This document shows positions 9,121 to 18,266 of a DNA stretch of 64,000 nucleotides, in pieces. Positions within the stretch are counted from its first letter, which is position 1, and every line of letters begins with the position of its first letter. The stretch is from an uncultured Marinifilum sp. (GTDB taxonomy: Bacteria > Bacteroidota > Bacteroidia > Bacteroidales > Marinifilaceae). A program made the translations under genes and the position numbers. The notes below the pieces were generated by a model that saw only the letters and a list, made by a program, of their open reading frames with translations, made no database searches and had not been told where the DNA came from. The stretch covers positions 2,468,923 through 2,532,922 of the forward strand of contig NZ_OY781918.1 of assembly GCF_963677195.1 (NCBI RefSeq), in the 5' to 3' direction.

Positions 9121-9400
9121 GTGGATATAATTTCCCTGGTGTTGCAATATTTAAATCCAAGCTAAATCTTATCCAACTCACTTGCGTTGATATTGAATTT
9201 ACATGCTTGTATTTGTGTTTATTGCTAATTTCGGACGAAGATACAAAGCAATGATGGAATCTGTAAACTATTCCGAATCTAATTTGAATCTTGTTTGTTA
9301 ATGGCTTTCTATTAATTTATTTATACTATTCTAAAAATATACTTTATCAAGATATAAAATCTTATTTGTATTTTGTATAAATAAAAATAAGAAAGATTCG

Positions 9401-10483
9401 ATGAAAAATAACAGACTATTAAGTACTTTCTCGATTGGAGATTTAGACTTAAAAAACAGAATGGTAATGGCTCCAATGACCAGAAACAGAGCTGGGGAAG
9501 GCGATGTACCTACAGATTTAATGGTAAAATATTATGAACAAAGGTCGGGTGCAGGTATTATTATTACCGAGGCCAGCCAAATATCTCCACAGGCTAAGGG
9601 ATATCCGGCAACACCGGGGATTTATAGTAAGGATCAGATTGATGCTTGGAAAAAAATAACAAAAGCAGTTCATCGGAAATCTGGAAAAATTTTCATTCAA
9701 CTTTGGCATGTTGGACGTATTTCTCATCCCGATTTTCATGATGGCGATTTGCCTGTAGCACCTTCTGCTATTAAGCCGGCCGGACAGGCATTTACTTACG
9801 AAGGCTTAAAAGATTTTGTGAAACCAAGGACTTTGGAGATATCCGAAATAAAGAATATTGTTGAGGATTATAGAATTGCAGCTAAAAATGCAAAAGAATC
9901 AGGTTTCGATGGAGTGGAAATTCATGCGGCCAATGGTTACCTTATCGATCAGTTTTTGGTTGATAAAACCAATAAGCGAACCGATGAATATGGTGGAAGT
10001 ATTGAAAATCGATCTCGATTTTTATTTGAAATATTGGATGCCGTAACAGAAATTTTACCTAGTAAAAAAGTTGGAATTAGATTGTCTCCTAGCGGTTTGT
10101 TTAATGATATGGGAGATTCCAATCCTGTGGAGCTGTTTTCTTTTGTAATTAAGAAATTGGATCAGTACAATTTGGCCTATCTGCATTTAATTGAACCACT
10201 AATGCCAATCGATGAGTATCCGCAGCTGATAAAGAATGTGTTGAATTATTATGGAAAGCTCTACAAGGGAATACGAATGATAAATGGTGGCTATACCAAA
10301 GAGTCTGGAAATAAGGCTATTCAGGATGGTCTTGTGGAGTTGGTATCTTTTGGTGTGCCTTATTTAGCTAATCCTGATTTGGAAAAGCGATTTGAGTTGG
10401 ATGCTGATTTAAATGAAGCGAATCAGGATACTTTTTATGGAGGAAACGAAGTGGGCTACACCGATTATCCATCATTAAAATAA
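9401..10483 (+). CDS. nemA: Old Yellow Enzyme-type alkene reductase
   Basis: This 360-residue FMN barrel has LKNRMVMAPMTRNRA, GIIITEASQIS, IFIQLWHVGRISHP, the FDGVEIHAANGYLIDQFL segment with its substrate-binding pair, TDEYGGSIENRSRF and the late MINGGYT. This is the classical OYE class that reduces activated C=C bonds, nitro compounds or N-ethylmaleimide with NAD(P)H. It is monocistronic, with 280 bp of AT-rich DNA upstream holding no confident promoter, and ends at a strong bidirectional terminator shared with the convergent gene. The symbol follows family resemblance. The physiological substrate is unknown. Confidence 0.9.
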   Translation: MKNNRLLSTFSIGDLDLKNRMVMAPMTRNRAGEGDVPTDLMVKYYEQRSGAGIIITEASQISPQAKGYPATPGIYSKDQIDAWKKITKAVHRKSGKIFIQLWHVGRISHPDFHDGDLPVAPSAIKPAGQAFTYEGLKDFVKPRTLEISEIKNIVEDYRIAAKNAKESGFDGVEIHAANGYLIDQFLVDKTNKRTDEYGGSIENRSRFLFEILDAVTEILPSKKVGIRLSPSGLFNDMGDSNPVELFSFVIKKLDQYNLAYLHLIEPLMPIDEYPQLIKNVLNYYGKLYKGIRMINGGYTKESGNKAIQDGLVELVSFGVPYLANPDLEKRFELDADLNEANQDTFYGGNEVGYTDYPSLK

Positions 10484-10494
10484 TTGAAAAGAAA

Positions 10495-10530
10495 ACGCGC
10501 AGTAAAATTGGTGTACTGCGCGTAATTTTT
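10495..10530. terminator. Bidirectional terminator between convergent genes
   Basis: A perfect 10-bp stem ACGCGCAGTA / TACTGCGCGT (10495-10504 with 10514-10523) with a 9-nt loop is followed by AATTTTT on the plus strand. The hairpin serves nemA from the left, and possibly the minus-strand epimerase gene from the right. Confidence 0.85.
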
Positions 10531-11407
10531 ATTCTTTTATTTCTATGGAGTATTCTGCTTTAAATGTTTTTGAAACAGGAAGTTTCTGGATTAATTCTTT
10601 GCTTTCGAATTCTCTGTTTGTATCTGCAGAATCGGCAATTCCAATCCAGGGTTCTATGCACACATAAGGAGCATTGGGTTTGGCCCATAATCCTAGGTAA
10701 GGAAAATCTTCGAATCGTACTTTCAACTCAAAATCAGACTTTTTGCATTTCAGGCTTATTGCCGATGATTTTAAATTCTTAAAAATCAATGCATCATTGG
10801 CAAAAATTTCAGGATGTAAGTTGATTTGATTTTCATTGTTTAAAATTTGCTCTCCTTCTTTTGCTATTAGTCCGCCTTCTGCTAAATTCCATGTGTTGAG
10901 AGTTTCATTTTCTTCAAATTCTAAATAGTAATCTTCGTAAGATTCGCCTTTTTTAAGCTGACAGTTGAAAGCCGGATGAGCGCCAAGATTGAAGAGCATT
11001 TCGCCATTTCCTGTATTTATAATTTCGTGAACGACTTTTAGTTTATTCGATTCTAAAATAAAATGAATACGAAATTCAAATTCGAAAGGATATATGGCTC
11101 TTGTGTTCTCATTCGATTGTAGGACAAAACTTAGCTTATTTTCACTTTTATCAAGTAATTTTATATCTGAATTGTTTCTGATAAAGCCATGCTTAGGTGT
11201 TGCATATTCTTTTCCGTTATAAATAAAAGCATTGTCTTTTAAACAGCCAATTATGGGGAACAGGTTAGGAGCATGACCCGCCCAAATATCAGGATTAGCT
11301 TGCCATATAAACTCTTTACCGCTTGCCATAGATTTTATGCTACACAATTCTGCTCCGGTTTCTTTAACACTTATTTGTAGGGTTTTGTTTTGTATACTGT
11401 GTATCAT
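10529..11407 (-). CDS. Aldose 1-epimerase family protein (LacX-like)
   Basis: This 292-residue galactose-mutarotase-fold protein has GAELCSIKSMASGKEFIW near the start, PIIGCLKDNAF and PKHGFIRN in the first third, the NLGAHPAFNC segment carrying the conserved histidine, and the closing CIEPWIGIADS. It belongs to the group of mutarotase homologues (LacX/YeaD-like) whose exact sugar is seldom known. It stands alone, 160 bp beyond the end of the bat operon. GalM itself is longer (about 340 residues), so the symbol is withheld. Confidence 0.82.
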   Translation of the reverse strand: MIHSIQNKTLQISVKETGAELCSIKSMASGKEFIWQANPDIWAGHAPNLFPIIGCLKDNAFIYNGKEYATPKHGFIRNNSDIKLLDKSENKLSFVLQSNENTRAIYPFEFEFRIHFILESNKLKVVHEIINTGNGEMLFNLGAHPAFNCQLKKGESYEDYYLEFEENETLNTWNLAEGGLIAKEGEQILNNENQINLHPEIFANDALIFKNLKSSAISLKCKKSDFELKVRFEDFPYLGLWAKPNAPYVCIEPWIGIADSADTNREFESKELIQKLPVSKTFKAEYSIEIKE

Positions 11408-11533
11408 TTTATTGTTTTTTTGCAGATTAACACAAATGATCTACCATTTTTTTAAACAGAAAATTGGAGTTTACTTAGTGAGAATTTGCATTAAGGTTTG
11501 CAAATTTTAGCAATAAATAATTTTGTAGCTTAT

Positions 11534-11562
11534 AAAAAAAGCTGCCAGAAAAACCAGCAGCT
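11534..11562 (-). terminator. Terminator of the bat operon
   Basis: On the minus strand AGCTGCTGG, five T and CTGGCAGCT form a 9-bp stem with two wobble pairs (11540-11562). A run of T residues follows (A-run 11534-11540 on the plus strand). It lies just after the batE stop. Confidence 0.8.
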
Positions 11563-11568
11563 CATTTC

Positions 11569-12318
11569 TTATATCATCTCAATGTCTTCTTTTTTTAGCC
11601 AACCTTCGTTTCCATCGCTTAACTGAATATTTCTCCAGTCGCCAAGTTGGTCGATAACTTTTACTTTTGTTCCTTCATGTAAAAGAAAAAGTTCAGTTCC
11701 ACTATCATCGGGCGATCCTTTAATGGTTACACTTGGATTAAAAATAATAGCATATTCCCGAATTGCAATTTCTTTTGTTTTTTGCGAAGCAAAAGAGTAC
11801 GAAAGAATACTTAATATCAGGCAAAGTGTAGCCAACAGAAAACCAAGTTTTTTTAATCCTACTTTGTTACTATACAAGTAAAAGCATGCAAAAACAAGAC
11901 AAATAAAGAATAGGGCAATTGAGAAATAAGACCATAACTTAGCCGAAAATGCATTTCTAATACCTGCATACCATTTGCTTACTAGTAATTCGGGTAATAC
12001 CTCTAATTTATCAAGAACATGAACCTGTGCCAATTTTAAATTGTATTGGATATCTCCATCTTCGGGAGCAAGAAGTTTTGCTCTTTCGTAGTTTAAAATA
12101 GAGGGAGCTATTTGGCCTGTTTTGTAGTAAGCATTTGCCAGGTTAAAATAAATTTCAGGCGATTCTATATGAGTTTCTAAAACAAATTCGTAGGACTCGA
12201 TTGCCTTTTCATACTCACCTTTCTGATAAAAATCATTTGCTTCACTAATTGGAGTTTGTTGAGCCTGAACTGAAAATGTGCAGACCAAAACAATTAGTAT
12301 ATATAGTAAATTTTTCAT
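11569..12318 (-). CDS. batE: BatE: TPR and SH3-like aerotolerance protein
   Basis: This is the last gene of the bat operon, 249 residues. A signal peptide (MKNLLYILIVLVCTFSVQA) is followed by TPR units (ANDFYQKGEYEKAIESYE, YFNLANAYYKTGQIAPSILNYERA). Two membrane segments flank residues 130-180, and a C-terminal bacterial SH3-like domain ends in GDWRNIQLSDGNEGWLKKEDIEMI. In Bacteroides fragilis the Bat proteins form an envelope complex linked to oxygen tolerance, but the mechanism is not established. It sits 28 bp after batD and directly before the operon terminator. Confidence 0.88.
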   Translation of the reverse strand: MKNLLYILIVLVCTFSVQAQQTPISEANDFYQKGEYEKAIESYEFVLETHIESPEIYFNLANAYYKTGQIAPSILNYERAKLLAPEDGDIQYNLKLAQVHVLDKLEVLPELLVSKWYAGIRNAFSAKLWSYFSIALFFICLVFACFYLYSNKVGLKKLGFLLATLCLILSILSYSFASQKTKEIAIREYAIIFNPSVTIKGSPDDSGTELFLLHEGTKVKVIDQLGDWRNIQLSDGNEGWLKKEDIEMI

Positions 12319-12346
12319 TTTTCGAATGCTATTAAATCTTTAAAGT

Positions 12347-14155
12347 CTAGATGTTCTTTTCTAATTTAGTAATAGTTTCCATTGTTTTTTTATACAACTC
12401 GTCCATTTCCGATGATCCCGATGATGGGGCATATCTTGCAAATTCGCAAGTATCCAGAATGTTTAGGAAATCAGCAATTAATTCATCAGCAACACCTTTC
12501 CCTTTAAGAATTTCGGTGATGTTTTCCTTATTTAAATCTGCCAAAGGCAAGTTTAACTTGTCTGAAGTATATCCCCAAATAGCTTTTAAGATTTCATCGT
12601 AAAATTCTTCTTTTTGTTTTGCTTTTAAGCGTGCCGATGCAGCTTTTAATCGTTTCATGGCAACGCGGTTGGCACGTTTGTTTTTTACTCGGGCAACATC
12701 AGCATTTTCTTTAATGCGTTTGCGGTTAAAAATAAATGCAAGAATAAAAATCACTAAAGGAACAATATAAGCAAGGTAAAAGTTTAAGCTTCCAAAAAAT
12801 ACTTCTCCTTTTATTCTTGGAGTAAAATCGTTGGTTTTAATAAATCGGATATCTTTCCCAATAAATTTCACATCTTCTTTCGAGAAAGAGCTGATAACCG
12901 TTGATGCAGCATCGCCTTTTCCTTTGCTAACCTTAATGTTGAATTTAGGTGTTGACCTTGTTCTGTATATTCCCGCTTTTGGATCGAAATAACTAAAATC
13001 AACGGCTGGAATTTCATAATTACCTGCATGGCGTGGAATAATGAGGTATTCGAAAGTGGTTGAACCACTTGTTCCTGTTGTTGTATTTTTAAGATTTTGT
13101 TTTGTTGTTGGATCATAAACCTCAAAGTCTGCAGGGAAATCAAATTCCGGAGGATTTATCAGTTTTAGGTTACCATTACCAGATACTTTTACTTTAAGAG
13201 CAATGGCATCGTTGGCTTGTACAGAATCTTTATCAATTGTAGCAGATAATCTAAATTTACCAACTGCACCATCGAAATTAGCAGGTTTATTAGCCGGGAA
13301 ATCTTTTACACGAATGGTAACTGGCTTACTTTTACGCGGAACGCGAACATCCTGATAATTGTCAAAGAAATCGTCAAAGAATCCTCTGCCACCACTTGCG
13401 CGATTCTGGCGAATAATACATTCTAATTCGAAAGGATCAATTGTTATTTTACCTGTGTGCTGAGGAAACAAAATTAATTTTCGGATTGTTCCAACATTAT
13501 ATATTGTTCCATTTACATTTTCTCTTTGTAAGGAAATTTGTCCCGAAGTTGGAATTTCCTGACTTAAGAATCCGCTGAACGAAGGGAATTTAGAATCACC
13601 AAAGCCAGCAATATTTAATCTTGTGTAAACCTTAATGGTGGCAACAATATGCTCGCCCATATAAACATTTTTACGGTCTACATTAACCTTAACAAATAAA
13701 TTGGCTTGAGTTATTTTTGTTTCACTGGCTCGGCTTTGTTTTTGACTACTTTGCGAGTTTTGAGTTTTAGTGTTGGCTTTAACAACCTCTATATTAAGCG
13801 AGTTGGAAGTGAAATTGTAGTCTTTTACCTTAATTTTAGCCGGATTAATGGTGAATTTACCTTCTTTCTCAGCTAATAAAACATAAGTGTAGGTGTAAGA
13901 AGTGGCAGAAGACCATTTTCCATTAATGTATTGAGAACTGGAACTTCGCGAAGTTGATGGCCCCATTAATACTCTAAAGCCTGCAAGGGAAGGCATTTTT
14001 AAATCCTTTCCCTTTTCGTTAATACTGTAAACAAGTCTGAATTGTTCGCCTACTTCGACTACTTTAGGAGCCGATGCTGTAAACTTAACTTCTTCGGCAA
14101 TGGCCGAAGAGCTAATAAAAATTGTCGCTAATAATAAGAAAAATAATTTCTTCAT
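12347..14155 (-). CDS. batD: BatD: oxygen-tolerance periplasmic protein
   Basis: This 602-residue protein begins with a signal peptide (MKKLFFLLLATIFISSSAIA). Immunoglobulin-like beta modules follow, typical of the BatD family: APKVVEVGEQFRLVYSINEKG, VDRKNVYMGEHIVATIKVYT and LSATIDKDSVQANDAIALKV. One membrane helix lies near residue 460 (FYLAYIVPLVIFILAFIF), then a basic cytoplasmic tail with a helical region. BatD is thought to present its domains in the periplasm while the vWA proteins BatA and BatB face it. It lies between batC (161-bp gap) and batE (28 bp). Confidence 0.9.
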   Translation of the reverse strand: MKKLFFLLLATIFISSSAIAEEVKFTASAPKVVEVGEQFRLVYSINEKGKDLKMPSLAGFRVLMGPSTSRSSSSQYINGKWSSATSYTYTYVLLAEKEGKFTINPAKIKVKDYNFTSNSLNIEVVKANTKTQNSQSSQKQSRASETKITQANLFVKVNVDRKNVYMGEHIVATIKVYTRLNIAGFGDSKFPSFSGFLSQEIPTSGQISLQRENVNGTIYNVGTIRKLILFPQHTGKITIDPFELECIIRQNRASGGRGFFDDFFDNYQDVRVPRKSKPVTIRVKDFPANKPANFDGAVGKFRLSATIDKDSVQANDAIALKVKVSGNGNLKLINPPEFDFPADFEVYDPTTKQNLKNTTTGTSGSTTFEYLIIPRHAGNYEIPAVDFSYFDPKAGIYRTRSTPKFNIKVSKGKGDAASTVISSFSKEDVKFIGKDIRFIKTNDFTPRIKGEVFFGSLNFYLAYIVPLVIFILAFIFNRKRIKENADVARVKNKRANRVAMKRLKAASARLKAKQKEEFYDEILKAIWGYTSDKLNLPLADLNKENITEILKGKGVADELIADFLNILDTCEFARYAPSSGSSEMDELYKKTMETITKLEKNI

Positions 14156-14316
14156 CCGTATATAATAGTTTTTCAGATGTTTCTTTTAAAATATCAATAA
14201 ATTGATCTGTGGCACAAATGTACTTATAAATCATTAGTTAAATAAGTTGGTTTTTCACCTAATTTGCGAAAAAGAGAAAGTGCTTTACTTTCAGCTTTTT
14301 TTAGGTCACTTCTATT

Positions 14317-15117
14317 TTACCAATCTTTTTTAATTTTTGTTTTTTTCGCTTTTTGTGCTTTTGCTTTTGCTTTTTGGAATTTTTCCTGCACTTTTTTCTC
14401 GTCGTTTTCTAGAGCTTCCAGTAAGCGTTGCGCATCTTGTTTAGAAATTTTATTTTTTTGCTGCTGCTGATCCTGTTTCTTTTTATCCTTATCGCCCTGC
14501 TTATCTTTCTGATCCTGCTTTTGCTTGTCTTTGTTTTGTTGATCTTTCTTGTCTTGGTCCTTTTTATCCTGATCTTTTTTGTCTTGATCTTTTTTATTCT
14601 GGTCCTTGTTTTGATCCTTTTGATCTTTGTTCTGATCTTTATTATCCTTGTTTTGCTGATCTTGTTTTTTTTGCTCTTCTTCCTGTTTTTTCTTCATTTG
14701 GCGAGCATATTCGAGGTTGTATTTTGTTTCCTTCGAATTGGGAAAATTGCGCAAAGATTGTTTGTAGGCTTCTATGCTTTCATCAATTTTTTTATTGGCC
14801 AACAAGGTGTTGCCCATGTTGTGATAGAGCTCTCCCAGTTTTTTAGGATCTTTTTCGCTTACGGCTAAAGTCTGAAACTGTTTTAATGCTTCATCATATT
14901 TTTTTTGCTTATATAAAGCATCACCTAAGTTAAAACCAGCTTCGTACGAATTAATTTTTTTATCGAGGGCTTTTCGGTATTCAACTTCCGAGTTTTCGAA
15001 TTTATCATTTTCAAAAAGATCATTTCCTGCACGAATAAATTTTCTTTCTTTTTGGGCATTGGCCTCCATACTTAGAAGACAAATCATGCTCATGAACAGT
15101 ATTAAATATTTTTTCAT
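14317..15117 (-). CDS. batC: BatC: TPR protein with Lys/Asp/Gln-rich tail
   Basis: This 266-residue protein has a signal peptide (MKKYLILFMSMICLLSMEANA) and about three TPRs (AGFNLGDALYKQKKYDEALKQFQ, YHNMGNTLLANKKIDESIEAYKQ). From residue 140 to 240 it is almost entirely K, D, Q and N, with repeats such as KKDQDKKDQDKKDQ. The tail then resumes with a helical KISKQDAQRLLEALENDEKKVQEK. The low-complexity stretch is coded by near-identical CTTTTT/GATC-type codons and could slip in replication. It belongs to the bat operon between batB (21 bp) and batD. The antisense frame over the repeats is an artefact. Confidence 0.88.
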   Translation of the reverse strand: MKKYLILFMSMICLLSMEANAQKERKFIRAGNDLFENDKFENSEVEYRKALDKKINSYEAGFNLGDALYKQKKYDEALKQFQTLAVSEKDPKKLGELYHNMGNTLLANKKIDESIEAYKQSLRNFPNSKETKYNLEYARQMKKKQEEEQKKQDQQNKDNKDQNKDQKDQNKDQNKKDQDKKDQDKKDQDKKDQQNKDKQKQDQKDKQGDKDKKKQDQQQQKNKISKQDAQRLLEALENDEKKVQEKFQKAKAKAQKAKKTKIKKDW

Positions 15118-15138
15118 AATTGCTCTGTTTGTCTGTTG

Positions 15139-16176
15139 CTATTTCGATGGTTTAAATAAATCTATATCTTTTAAGTGTCGGTTTTTACGTTCTAATACAA
15201 ACATTTCGAAAAATAGAAGCAGAATACCAATGGCGATAAAAATCTGAAATTTTTCATCGTAAGCAGCATAAACTCTAGCTTCTAGTTCTGTTTTGTTCAT
15301 TTTATTTATTTCTTTAAATAAAACGTTTAAGCCTGTTGTTGTATTATTGGCAATAACAGGTTTTCCACCTCCGGCAATGGCAATTTGCTCGACCATTTGC
15401 TGGTCTAACTTCGAGATTACGATATTTCCTTCCTCATCTCTTCTAAAGTCGCTTGATCCTGAACTAATCGGAATAGGAGCACCTTCGGGTAATCCCATTG
15501 CAATGGTATGAACCGTGATGCCTTGGGATTGTGCCATTTTTGCTGCTGCAACAGCGTCATCTTCATGGTTTTCCCCATCGGTAATAATAATAATTGCTTT
15601 GCTGGCTTCGCTATCAGGAGTAAAACTCTTTGTTGCCAGGTTTATTGCCGAACCAATTGCGGTTCCCTGAATAGGAACGATATCGGTACTTATGGACGAT
15701 AAAAATAATTTTGCCGAAGCATAATCGGTTGTTATTGGTAACTGGGTGTATGCTTCTCCGGCAAATACCACCAAACCAATTTTATCGTTATTTAGTTTAT
15801 CAACCATTTTTGAGATGGCACGTTTTGCTCGCTCCAGACGGTTGGGTTGAATATCCTGAGCCATCATTGAGTTGGAAACATCAAGGGCAATTATAATTTC
15901 TACTCCCTTTCGTTTTATTTTCTTAAGCTTGGATCCAAATTGAGGACCTGCAATGCCGATAAAGATAAATGCCAGCGATAGGGTAAGAGTTATGAATTTA
16001 TAAATTGGCCTTGTAAAAGATGCAAAAGGCATTAATTGAGAAATAACACTCATTTCGCCAAATTTTTGCAAAGCTTTTTTCTTGATTACATGGCTCACCC
16101 AATACAAAACCACTAAAATGGGAATGAGTAGGAAGAGATATAAATATTCTGGATGATCGAAACGAAATTGATCCAT
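15139..16176 (-). CDS. batB: BatB: membrane-anchored von Willebrand A protein
   Basis: This 345-residue protein has two N-terminal membrane helices (YLYLFLLIPILVVLYWV and about 55-80), a vWA domain with the MIDAS start IALDVSNSMMAQDI and IIIITDGENHEDDA, and a C-terminal helix (FQIFIAIGILLLFFEMFVL). Metal-dependent adhesion domains of this kind mediate protein contacts. In the bat operon they probably form the periplasmic core with BatA. The start lies 36 bp after batA. Sequence and topology are close to BatA, as expected of a paralogue pair. Confidence 0.92.
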   Translation of the reverse strand: MDQFRFDHPEYLYLFLLIPILVVLYWVSHVIKKKALQKFGEMSVISQLMPFASFTRPIYKFITLTLSLAFIFIGIAGPQFGSKLKKIKRKGVEIIIALDVSNSMMAQDIQPNRLERAKRAISKMVDKLNNDKIGLVVFAGEAYTQLPITTDYASAKLFLSSISTDIVPIQGTAIGSAINLATKSFTPDSEASKAIIIITDGENHEDDAVAAAKMAQSQGITVHTIAMGLPEGAPIPISSGSSDFRRDEEGNIVISKLDQQMVEQIAIAGGGKPVIANNTTTGLNVLFKEINKMNKTELEARVYAAYDEKFQIFIAIGILLLFFEMFVLERKNRHLKDIDLFKPSK

Positions 16177-16212
16177 TTTAAAATTATTTTCAGTTATTCA
16201 ATAATGTTATTC

Positions 16213-17220
16213 TTACGGAATATTCCGTAAAATTGAATTGCGCAGTGCTATTTCCAATAGAAGGAAAAAGGCTCCTAAAAAGGCGAATAGTAAATATTCC
16301 TCGCTTTTAGTACTGTATTGTCTTACCTTTATTTTACTTTTTTCGAGTTTGTCAATTTCAGCATAAATTGCTTTCAGCTTGTTATTGTCTGTTGCACGAA
16401 AATATTTTCCGCCTGTCATATCAGCAATTTTGTTTAAGACTTCCTCGTCAATTTTAACAGGCATATTTCTCATGCTTATACCAAAAGCGGTCTGAATCGG
16501 ATAGGGAGCTTCGCCCATGGTTCCTATACCAATCGTATATACTCTAATGCCAAAAGTGCTTGCCAGTTCGGCAGCGGTTAATGGAGCAATTTCTCCCTGA
16601 TTGTTTACACCATCGGTTAATAAAATTACCACTTTCGATTTGGCTTCGCTGTCTTTTAATCGGTTTACGGCATTAGCCAATCCCAGACCAATTGCTGTAC
16701 CATCTTCAATCATACCCGATTGGATATCCTGAAAAAGGTTGATTAAAACGGCATGATCGGTAGTTAAGGGACATTGTGTAAAGCTCTCACCACTAAAAAT
16801 TACCAATCCTATTTTATCTTCAGGTCGGCCGGTAATAAATTGTGTCGCCACATCCTTAGCAGCTTCTAATCTGTCGGGATCAAAGTCGCGGGCAAGCATA
16901 CTGCTCGAAATATCCAGCGACATTACAATGTCGATACCTTCGGTACTTGTGTTTTCGAATCGGTTACTCGATTGTGGTCGGGCCAGTGCTGTTATTAAAA
17001 ATGCAATAGCCAAAATCCGGAATACAATTAGCGCATGACGCAAATAATATTTGTAGGTTTTTGGTGCTGCATTAAAACTTTTTACGGTTGAAACCTGAAT
17101 ACTTGCCTGTGCATTTTTATCCTTAAAAATATACCATGCAATAAATGGTAATAGAAGTAATAAAAAGTAGAAATATTCGGGATTTGCAAATTCAATTGAA
17201 CTCATACTTTGCTGTTTCAA
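16213..17220 (-). CDS. batA: BatA: membrane-anchored von Willebrand A protein
   Basis: This 335-residue protein has paired membrane helices near the start (YFYFLLLLLPFIAWYIF and one near residue 70), a vWA domain with MIDAS elements MSLDISSSMLARDF and VVILLTDGVNNQGE, and a last helix near 310-328. The domain belongs to the Ca-activated chloride-channel-like vWA type used in MoxR-linked gene clusters. The gene starts 3 bp after its upstream neighbour. Translation may begin at MKQQS or five residues later at MSSIEF, which better matches BatA starts. Confidence 0.92.
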   Translation of the reverse strand: MKQQSMSSIEFANPEYFYFLLLLLPFIAWYIFKDKNAQASIQVSTVKSFNAAPKTYKYYLRHALIVFRILAIAFLITALARPQSSNRFENTSTEGIDIVMSLDISSSMLARDFDPDRLEAAKDVATQFITGRPEDKIGLVIFSGESFTQCPLTTDHAVLINLFQDIQSGMIEDGTAIGLGLANAVNRLKDSEAKSKVVILLTDGVNNQGEIAPLTAAELASTFGIRVYTIGIGTMGEAPYPIQTAFGISMRNMPVKIDEEVLNKIADMTGGKYFRATDNNKLKAIYAEIDKLEKSKIKVRQYSTKSEEYLLFAFLGAFFLLLEIALRNSILRNIP

Positions 17221-17223
17221 TGT

Positions 17224-18243
17224 TTATTTATTATCCTCAGTTTCCTTGATATCAGTTGTTTCTTCTTCTTTTTCCTTGTCAACAAGAATTGTGTTTTCAA
17301 CAATCTGATAAGCATATTTTAAGCTGCGCTCATTTTCGTCGGGCAAAGGTTGAAATTTTGCGAACTTTGCCAAATCGGCACGTTGTAAAATTTCTCTTAA
17401 ATTACGATGCCAGTCATTATTTACTTCAACAGAGCTTACTGCTTCAAGAATTTCATCGGTAGTAGATTCCTGTGTCGATAAATTATAACGCTTGTCTAAA
17501 TAACATCTTATGGTATCGGTAATTTCGGAATGAAACATTTTTATTTTACCCGATTGCCATAGTTTTTCTTTTTTTAACTCGTCTAACTTACGTAGAGCTA
17601 TAATGTGCGCAGGTTCGTCGGGTTTTGCGGCAGTAAACAAAGGTTGATCTTTTTTCCTGAATCGGAAATACCAAATAAGAAACCCTATGAGCGCAATAAA
17701 GAGTATAGCTCCTAGTAACCAAGGGGCTATCTCTGCTAAAGATAGGGGCGTTTCTATTGGCATTACAATATCGAAATTAGCCTTTGTTGTATCTATCTGC
17801 ATGGTGTGTACGCCCAGTAGGATGGTATCGCTTTTGAATACTCTAATTGAATTTTTATCGTAAACCTTAAGTTCGAAAGGTTTTAGTTTGTACACACCTC
17901 CTTCGAAAGAGGTAATCAAAAAGTTTTTATTAACCTTAATTCTACCTTCGTCCAGAATGCTTGTATCTTGAGGAAATTGATTAATTATTTCTACTCCGGT
18001 AACAATGCTATCTGAGAAAACGGGAAATCCGATTTTAATATCTTTAGCTTGTTCTACCGATACTTGCAGCTTAATCTGATCTCCAATTACAATTACATTG
18101 GTGTCGAGCTTTACACTGTAGTTGATTCCTTTATTGTCCTGTGCAAAGGACGATTGGGTGAAAACTACTATGCTTAACAAGAAAGTAAAGGCAGTAATTG
18201 TCTTTATCAAGAAATTTTTATTTGTTATTATTTTATTTGCCAT
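17224..18243 (-). CDS. BatD-like membrane protein of the bat operon
   Basis: This 339-residue protein is found between the DUF58 gene and batA in Bacteroidota bat operons. It has a signal segment (residues 12-34), a beta-rich periplasmic domain (YSVKLDTNVIVIGDQIKLQV, FEGGVYKLKPFELKVYD), one membrane helix near 175-193 (LGAILFIALIGFLIWYF) and a cytoplasmic helical domain ending in acidic residues. The periplasmic part resembles one BatD module, so it may hold the complex at the membrane. This is inference from topology, and no function has been shown that I know of. Confidence 0.7.
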   Translation of the reverse strand: MANKIITNKNFLIKTITAFTFLLSIVVFTQSSFAQDNKGINYSVKLDTNVIVIGDQIKLQVSVEQAKDIKIGFPVFSDSIVTGVEIINQFPQDTSILDEGRIKVNKNFLITSFEGGVYKLKPFELKVYDKNSIRVFKSDTILLGVHTMQIDTTKANFDIVMPIETPLSLAEIAPWLLGAILFIALIGFLIWYFRFRKKDQPLFTAAKPDEPAHIIALRKLDELKKEKLWQSGKIKMFHSEITDTIRCYLDKRYNLSTQESTTDEILEAVSSVEVNNDWHRNLREILQRADLAKFAKFQPLPDENERSLKYAYQIVENTILVDKEKEEETTDIKETEDNK

Positions 18244-18266
18244 AGTTTTTAGTTTCCTGATTTTAT

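Noticed and set aside
14428..14868. Plus-strand frame of 146 residues, very hydrophobic
   Set aside because: It is the antisense of the Lys/Asp/Gln repeats of BatC. The poly-Leu/Ile/Phe character follows from that.
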